From Metopolophium dirhodum (taxonomy: Eukaryota > Arthropoda > Insecta > Hemiptera > Aphididae), in contig NC_083560.1 of the NCBI RefSeq assembly GCF_019925205.1, positions 94,578,083-94,642,082 of the forward strand: a stretch of 64,000 bases of DNA, in the 5' to 3' direction. Made by a program: the position numbers and the translations under genes. The stretch's first letter is position 1. Each line of letters begins with the position of its first letter. Positions 55,962-64,000 of this stretch are shown piece after piece. The notes below the pieces were generated by a model. It ran no database searches. It worked only from the letters and a program-made list of their open reading frames with translations, and was not told the origin of the DNA.

Positions 55962-58501
55962 CTCAACTTAACTGTCATATTATACAATTTAAATGTAAAC
56001 TTATTATCTAGGGCATCACAAAGGTTTTTAGTGATATTTTATATTAAAAATGTTATACCTACAGTTTTTAAATCAACTGGCCTTCTTCGTAATTAAAATG
56101 TCAATAAAAACCTCCGAGAAACCCCTGTATAAGATGATTGGACTAACCAAAATCAAAACCCGTTTGTTTTTACACAAGTATTATAATTCATTTTATGTTT
56201 TAGAAGCAAATTGTAGGTAAGTAGTTGATTGGTAGGTGTACCCATATTTTCCCATATTGAAAAAAATAATATTAAGTGCATAAAAGTTAATTAACTATTG
56301 GCATATTTGTGCAGGGGGGGTATGGCAAAATTATATATTTGCCAACCAAAAAAATATCAGGGGGTCAAGTGCCCCTTTGCTGCTCACAATGTTTATAAAG
56401 CACCTGTTTTTAACCCATAGCAACTGCGGGAAGTGCGCGGAGTTTTTGGAGTCCACCAATTTTTGGTCGACAAGCAGAGACCTAAAAAAAAACCACAGCG
56501 GTTAAAAGTGCCTATATTTTATTACATTATGTGTTATATGTAATATGATCATACACTTATGACGATATTCTCGCATTAGGTTCGATGACGATGGACACAT
56601 GGAAATATGTAGAAAAAAAAATAAACAAAAAGAGAAAAGAACTAACAATGACGACGCGTCTAACCCTGAATGGGTTTAAACTATGCATTACAGAAGTGAT
56701 TTCGACATTTATACCTCTACCTCCCCACCCCCCCCCCCCCCCCCATCCAAAACACCAACTGGCACTCGTACTACTACTATTATTATTATTATTATCATAA
56801 ACGCCGGCGCGAGGAGTGGACGGGGGCGACGGACGCGGTTAAGTCGTACCTGTTGTGTGTATATTATATAGCTACATTGCACGCACGTGCAGCTTTTTTA
56901 TTTATTTTTTTTACGGTTTTTTTTTTTTTTTTTGTAATTCTTACACGGCTGTAAGTACGCGCAGCGCACACGATTGTGTATGCCCGAGCCCGTCCCGCGT
57001 ATTTGGCTACTAATTTATTACCACGCGCGGTAACCTACACCTATACCCATATAATATTATTATTATTTTAACGCATAACACTATAATATGATGATGATAA
57101 TAATAATAATAATATTCAGACGCGACCGATGTCCAGGAGCGTTGCGTCCATATAATTTTCGTGATTACCATTATTACCATTACCATTATTGTTGTTGTTG
57201 TGGTCCGAAAACGAATAATGTATAGGCAACACTATGGTATTATATATTATAACGTGTTTACGTGTAATATGTTATTATATTATTATTATAATTTTCCGTC
57301 TAGGCGGGTCCCGCGGTACATAATATATTATATTTTATAGACGGATTTCGTCTGTCCGTCCGCGAAAAGAGTGCACGCGACACCGCCGTGGTTTAGTACG
57401 CCGGATCTGAAGCTCATTAAGGGAGGGGGTGAACTGTTGTCATATAACTGACGATTCTGAAACAGGTAAACAATGTGTGTTATACTATTACCGTGGTCTA
57501 TACTAGGTATAATATCGTAATCAGTTTGCTATAAACATATAATAGAATAATATACCTATCTGTTATAGCGTTCAGTTATGATATTTAATTTCCATGATTT
57601 GCATGACAAGATAATCAATATTATACCGAATTTAGAATTATTTAATAGTTGATTAGGTAATAAATAAGTTATTAAGTTGCCATGCTGATTTAGTTCAATT
57701 ACCAATTTAATAAAAAAAATTTCAAAGTGGAGTCAAATCCACTACTGTCCCGGGGCTATACCAATTTAACTGTGATATAGGTTAGTACGCTAGTCGTATT
57801 GTTATGTGTAGGTACCATAAAAACCAATACAATGCATACAATAGTAACTATTTTTACTTTTTAGTGAAAACTCCGTCTGGAAAAAAAATCCGCTACCAAA
57901 CAATATAAAATTATTATATATAATTTTTAGAGCTGTGAATTTAATGTCTTAAAAATCTTAAAAAATGCACTTCAAATATCGAAAAATTTATTAAAAAACC
58001 ACATAAATGTAAGCATACATGAGATACATAATTTAAAATGTATAAAAATCTCTATATTTTAAATTAAAGATATTATTAATTAACAACAAGATGAGTTTTT
58101 TTATTTTTTATAATAATTATATTATTTTAAAAATCATAATTTATATAATAATAATTATACATAAATTAAATCTTAAATACACGTAACATAATATTATGTT
58201 GTAGTAGGTATGCCAAAAAATATGTAAACATTTACATTTTAAATTAATATTAAAAAAAAATAAAAAGCATAGTAAATTTGTGTGATAATAATAATCGTTC
58301 GAATAAATTAAATATTTAAATGGATATAATATTCTTATGTACGTACAACGTCAAGAAATTCAAATATTTAAATGTTTAGAGCTGGTACCTAATAATAATT
58401 AAATGTAGGACGTAGGTAGGTACTTATGTATTTATTCATTATTGTAATATTATTTTGAACTATGAATTAAAATAACGTGATATAATATTGTCAATTTATT
58501 A

Positions 58502-58699
58502 TTGTTAATTTCTAACTTCTATAAGTCTAATATAAATCTTTATACTGGAGGAGTTTCGCTACATAATATTAAACCGATTGCAGTTAAGAAATTAGAAAAG
58601 GCGGACTTTACATTAGGTAGACCTTTAAATTATACCTATATAGTTGGTGGAGCTCACAATCACCCTTACGGACTTACCGGTATACCGCGTAATATTTAA
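58502..58699 (+). other. Short unassigned reading frame
   Basis: The 65-codon frame has non-repetitive, protein-like composition from about residue 15 on (TGGVSLHNIKPIAV, then GRPLNYTYIVGGAHNHP). I do not recognise it. It could be an exon or a fragment of a decayed mobile or viral gene. There is no clear promoter, splice site or continuing frame next to it. Confidence 0.35.
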
Positions 58700-59547
58700 A
58701 CAATATACTGATTATACCAGTAAACCGGAATTTATGATACCATTACCATAATTGTTCCAGATACTTATAAATTTAATATAGCTATAAAATAATGAAATGA
58801 TAAATGTGCTACCTAGGTATATCAAACAATTTAAAAAGCGCGAGTTATATTAAAAAACAAATATTTATTATATATTTTTTATAATTGGAGTTAAAACCCG
58901 CAAAAGTAATTGATACAATATTATACTGTTTTAAAATTTTAAATACACCTCATTCGATATTATAATGCAAAAGCTGTAGGTACTTCGATGTTACTGTATT
59001 ATACGGTAGTTTGGTATTAGGTATTTTGGTGTACCGTATACGGTTAACCGTTCAACCGGTATTTAAGCAATCACCGATAGGTATGACTCGTATATATTGT
59101 ATTTTACTTTTGATTATAATAAATAAGCACCTACGTTTCTTCTCACTGAGCGAATTTTACCTCCTGCAGCACACAAACAGGCAGTGCCACCCACGTTCCC
59201 TTCTGTGCTTCTGACCTCACCCGAACCTAAATACTGTTCTGCGTGTACATATTACATATTTAGGTACTCATTTACCTATATAGAATATACCTACACTGAA
59301 ATATCATATCTTGTGGTACCTGTTTACGAAGTCACGTTATAGTATACACATTTAAGCATTCAGCAATATCCATGGGCATAATCTGGAGGGGGGGATATGG
59401 TTTGCCTCCTGATCTAAGTTCTAATTCATTGAATTCTACAAAACATATATTTATAAAAGCGTTATTTTATGCTTGATCTTGGATATTATTTTTCTGTTCC
59501 TGAATATAGCTGGTACCTAATTACTAATTCGTCATTAAAATATTTAT

Positions 59548-59570
59548 AGGTTAGATTAGGTTAGGTTAAG
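59548..59570 (+). repeat. Telomere-like TTAGG stretch
   Basis: Four consecutive GGTTA-type units, one of them varied to GATTA, match the insect telomere repeat TTAGG. It is an interior stretch, not a chromosome end. Confidence 0.6.
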
Positions 59571-62160
59571 TATTGTTCGTTATAATGACTAATGAGATTG
59601 GTATACTGACTTTCCGTGGCATGCGTGGTGGGGGGTAACCAGCTAAAGCCCCCCTCCCCACTACCCGTATTATAAGTAATTGTTTTAAAAATATTTATCA
59701 AGTTTCGACTGTTGTAAGCTATAGTAAGCAAGGATGTAAATGTATATACGTCTTTCCGGATAAGCTATAGCTAACATAAAAAAGAAATGGGACAGTGGGT
59801 ACCACTCTGCTGTACAGTAAGTGTCGAGTAGGTGATAGTAATGTGTTCAATTGGAATTTATATTATGATGATAATTTTACAATTTATTCTGCAGAACTTT
59901 AAGGATATATTATGTTAAAGCATCGATTTATATAAAACTAAGTTCCTAGTCCAATAAAATACGGTTTGCTGTAAAATATTAATTAATAGTCTTGACAGTC
60001 TTGTATTGTAATTGTATAATACTTATCACTCACTCAACTTGTATACACGTTACAAATTATAATTTATTTTAATAGATATTTAAAAACACTCGTTTTATAA
60101 AACTTATTTGGTACTTAGATGAAAACAATTTTTTTAATTTTCTTTAAATTACTTTATTCATTATAGAAGATAATTGTTTAGAACTATTTTTATACAACTC
60201 AATAGTCAATATTATAGTACTCGGCCCTAATGTCTACATTATAATGTTGACATGCGTATACATTTATAATTGGTATTTTTTTTAAAGGGTAGAAGGATCA
60301 ACGATATCACCTTATCCCGTACCTTAGCACCTTGATCAATCCCTCCTCTGTCGTCTCCACCGTCGCGGGAATAATATGCAGGTATAGGTATACACATTTT
60401 AATTATATTATATTAAGCCCATTGGTAATATTTTATTACATAAACCAATAATAGTGCATAGAAATGTCGCTTCAAAAAATAAAAAAAATGGCGAGGATTA
60501 AACATTTTTGAAATGTAAGTATGCGGCATGCGACATACGACATGCGATCCCCGCCGCCGAATTCCAAACGCGAACTGTATACCGCGGTTGTATAATAACA
60601 TTATAGGTTAAAAACCGCACTGCAGACCTAGGTACCAATTATTATTATGATTGTTCAGGATATTTTTTGAATGCGTCTTGTGCCTGTTCGGCTGGAGATC
60701 GGTAAATATATGAACAGCGATGCTTACCCAACTCGCCGAATCGTTTTACTTAAATTATACGTTACACACACAAACGACTGTCGATATCTATATGTACGTA
60801 TGTATGTATATATGTATACGTGTGTGCGTGTGTGTGTATGTGTTTGTAAACGGTCGGTAGGTATTATTTCTCGCGTTTTTTTTCCATCTTATTTCCGACA
60901 AAAAAAGCACGCACGCCGATTCACGAGAACACGTGTTCGATCGCCCCGGACAATACGAAAATGGCGTACCTATATAATTATTACATTATACACATTAGAC
61001 GATAGGTATTTATTATTATTTTTTTTTTCGATCTGTTTTTTTCCCTTCAATTCCATTTCACACGACGCGAGAGTGCACGTCATGTAATACGTAGGTACCT
61101 CCTACCTATTTGGGTACGAATAATATTATATAGATAAGTACCGAATAAATAATGTAGGTACAAACGAGGCTTGTTAAAAGAAAAATCTTATTATTGGGTA
61201 CCCGCTATAGGTGAGCATGATAATATCGATTGACACGATTTCGACGAGTTATTTTTTCGATGGGATGTATTATTATTATGTTATTAAATTGGACGATAAT
61301 ATACCGTAATTCGATTACGATTATTCTACCACACGTACCTATATTTATGAGCAATTATATAAATTAATTTTTAAAAAATAATTTTTTTTAATGAGGTCAC
61401 TCGTATTTAACATTGTTTGTGAAATTCAATCTGTATAATAAAATAAACGTATACTTAATTATACACCCGCCGTAACCTATATATAATTATGTATTTATCT
61501 GTGTACATATATTTATCAGTATATACCTGCAGCTAAAGGCATAGCCATATGGCCATATATATATACTATAATACCTACGCATGTTTGTAAAAAACTATCA
61601 CAAATCAGTAATGATTATGTGTTATTGGTTGTATACTCAATACTCATTATTCGTTATGACTTAGGTACCTACTATAAAGGTATAAAAAAAATAATTATTA
61701 GCGATATTACAGTAATACAGTATGGTAGGGGTCTGTACGGGGTCATTAGTCTTTTTCGGTCATTAAATTAAATAATTTACACCTCATTATAAACTTATCA
61801 TAGATACATCTCTGTATTATGCGCCGAATGTATTGAACTCATAACGGATAGCTCGGTTTCTCAGAAGTCTATAGTTGCACTAGTTCAAAGTGAGCACTCG
61901 TTAAAAAAAATAATCCTGAAAACATTAATTATTGGAGAAAAAACAAATATTTTAACGAGTTAAAAATTCAACGAAAATAGTTATATCACTATAAATAAAC
62001 TAAAATATTTACCAATACCAATATAATATTATGGGTATCTGATACATTTTATCACGATTGTTTAAAGGTACCAACGTGATAATAAGTATCTATGGTATCT
62101 TGTTTTTTGGCTCTTTGTTTTGGCATAACATGACATACCTATGTTTACCTAGTTTAAATT

Positions 62161-62673
62161 CAGTGTTGGGGATGTTACTTTTTTTGTAATTAAATTACAT
62201 TACGAATAACCTTTCGACATTTTTGTTTCATTATTTTCAATTTCATTTTTTTATTTTAACAAGTTGCATTACTTATTAGTTAAACTGTAATGAAATTAAA
62301 GTTACTTTTATTTTCAAAAATATCACTGGCCCTTAATAATTTTATGTAGTCAAATGTCAATACATTAACTATGTATTAACAGCCCTACAATTTGAAATTA
62401 TATGAAATGTTTTATTTAAAATCCAAAGAAACAATCATTGTTAAACACATTTGGTTCTAAAATTGTACCTATTTAAAAAAAAAATAAGTAATTTTACTAC
62501 AAAAAAGTAACTTTAATTAGGTTCCAGCTACGTATACGTAAATTATATAATATACTTAATAAACTACTTACAATAAAATGTAATAAAAATAAAAATTACC
62601 ATAAAATTACTTAAAAAGTAATTGTGTTACAGTAACTTTTAACTTAAGTTAAGTTACCTATTCCCCAACACTG
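62161..62673. mobile_element. hAT-like inverted-repeat element
   Basis: The first bases cagtgttgggga are matched exactly in inverse at 62662-62673, and the match continues loosely inward (gttac). The ends fit hAT elements, but the flanking eight bases do not match, so the duplication has decayed or the ends are slightly misplaced. No coding in 513 bp. Confidence 0.65.
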
Positions 62674-64000
62674 ATATTGAAATTATATGATACTACCTAA
62701 AATCACTGCGAACACTTATAGGTAATACCTATCTATGTAATAAAATCGAATATTGTTAAAATGTTCAAAACAATAACAAAACAATGGTTTCGACAAAAAA
62801 AAATGTAATTTAAGTATCACTCTTTATATGTACCTACCTACATTAAATTTAATCAAACAAACGCCAATTACCGAAAAAACACTGTTTTAGATAAGCCATA
62901 ATAACACAATGTGGAATATATATGCATAGGTATTGATTCACCAAGCTCACCTATAATAATGAATTTATTCAAAATTTTTTTTTAACTTTTAAATTTAGGT
63001 ACTATTATCAGACCATTTTTCCAATTCTTGAGATTATTCGTATGCGTTTCAAACATCTTTTTTTCGAATGATAACCCCCTTTTTACATTAAACTATTCAG
63101 TGAAACAATTTGTTAAAAATGTTAATGTACTTAATTTTTAAAGGTAATTTTTATAAATCATACATTTTGACAGATTATTATTAATTATCTACTAAAATTT
63201 TCAAGACAATATACTCCTTATGTCTTCCAACCCCAAGGTTAGACTTATTATCTGTAGTACAAGACTTATTATTGAAAAACAGTAAATTGTATCTCCACAA
63301 TTCACTTCTTAAGTAGGTAGTACAAAATATCTCAAGAATTTTAAAATACGATCTTTAAGTAACTACCTATACTATTTAAAAATTCCAAAAATAAAATGTA
63401 TAACTGCGTTATTTAAAAATTATAGGGATGAGCAATGACCTTACTTATTTTATTCACTCTGTATATTACAGTGTATAAATACTTTACACTGTAATCATTT
63501 AAACATTTTGAAAACATTTTTCAATGCGATAGATGATACATATATATTATACCATATTATGGTGTATATTTATATTTTATTTACGTAGTTACGTTACCCA
63601 TATCGGACATAATATCGTATGGTACCTTAGGTAAATAGCAAAAGTAAATAATATAATATGTGACTTACCGTCGTCGCTGCAGTGATCTAAGTACTCCTAT
63701 CGTATTTTTGAGTGACGCTGATTGACATTTCATTTTTAATATGTTAAAATTATTTATTTCTTTAGATTTATCGTTTGTAATAAAATATTAATAATAATAA
63801 TAAAAATATTAAATATCATTCAAACATACAATACTCATAAAAATGAATGTAGGTCATACACTTTATATCGATGCAGCCTATATAAACATAATATAATTAT
63901 ATTAGATCCTCAGCGGAGTGATAAAATATGTATTTTGATATTTCAATCAATTTACTCGTTTTATTCTGATTTCTTCCAACACGGTTTAGTGCATAAAAAA
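62674..64000. other. AT-rich intergenic stretch
   Basis: Holds a partial relative of the fold-back element from about 62937 (gattcaccaagc, then aatgaatttattcaaa). Nothing else is supported. Confidence 0.6.

Larger units (their letters stand above)
55970..62160. other. AT-rich intergenic stretch
   Basis: No gene is firmly supported. Microsatellites include a C run near 56731-56747, CAT/GTT units at about 57170-57200 and GT units at about 60780-60845. A locally GC-richer zone at 56800-57480 ends in a donor-like cag/gtaaac (about 57466) and could hold an untranslated first exon, but nothing confirms it. The dispersed repeat family recurs at about 59775-59875. Confidence 0.55.

Noticed and set aside
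57400..57475. First exon of a host gene ending at a donor-like cag/gtaaac
   Set aside because: No promoter motif, reading frame or acceptor partner was found; kept only as a note.
60671..61087. 138-codon plus-strand frame
   Set aside because: The middle is a GT microsatellite (Cys-Val run) and no motif is seen elsewhere.

Overview
The window looks like repeat-dense intergenic DNA from an insect, most likely an aphid. The background is very AT-rich, with endless short tracts of the taggtacct type. It carries arthropod BEL/Pao, errantivirus-like Ty3/Gypsy and LINE elements, many small hAT-like elements and a TTAGG-type telomere-like stretch. The species assignment is inference. I see no intact host gene, tRNA, rRNA or CRISPR array. 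The only intact long reading frame (1736 codons) belongs to a BEL/Pao retrotransposon.

Layout. 1-2094: AT-rich DNA with a small hAT-like element (321-737). 2095-3047: decayed LINE fragment. 3048 to about 17040: Ty3/Gypsy element A on the minus strand, with a 3' LTR, an F-type envelope remnant, integrase, a macro domain, RNase H, RT, protease and gag. Its RNase H region is interrupted by a two-level nest: an orphan GC-rich non-coding insert (7161-14018, 14-bp target duplication) that itself holds an R1-type LINE (7987-12349, 13-bp target duplication, 22-T tail). About 17041-22710: related Ty3/Gypsy element B, also on the minus strand, abutting A with no LTR between them. 22711-30698: AT-rich DNA with a hAT-like element at 23328-23849. 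30699-38252: complete BEL/Pao element with identical 824-bp LTRs and 5-bp target duplications. 38253-64000: AT-rich DNA with hAT-like elements, two fold-back elements, a decayed zinc-finger gene, a second LINE remnant, microsatellites and diverged direct duplications.

The most unusual signal is in the two Gypsy elements. Both carry, between RNase H and integrase, a segment reading as a macro domain of the TARG1/OARD1 type (an ADP-ribosyl-glutamate hydrolase fold). B keeps both residues expected for catalysis; A has Thr at the expected Lys. Both also have an in-frame UGA at the same place, in the zinc-binding region just before the integrase core. A retroelement pol with a captured ADP-ribose hydrolase is the best candidate here for an undescribed system. 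The RNase H, macro domain and integrase would all be made from one polyprotein. A spliced env is suggested for B by a strong 5' leader donor and an acceptor 10 nt before the env ATG.
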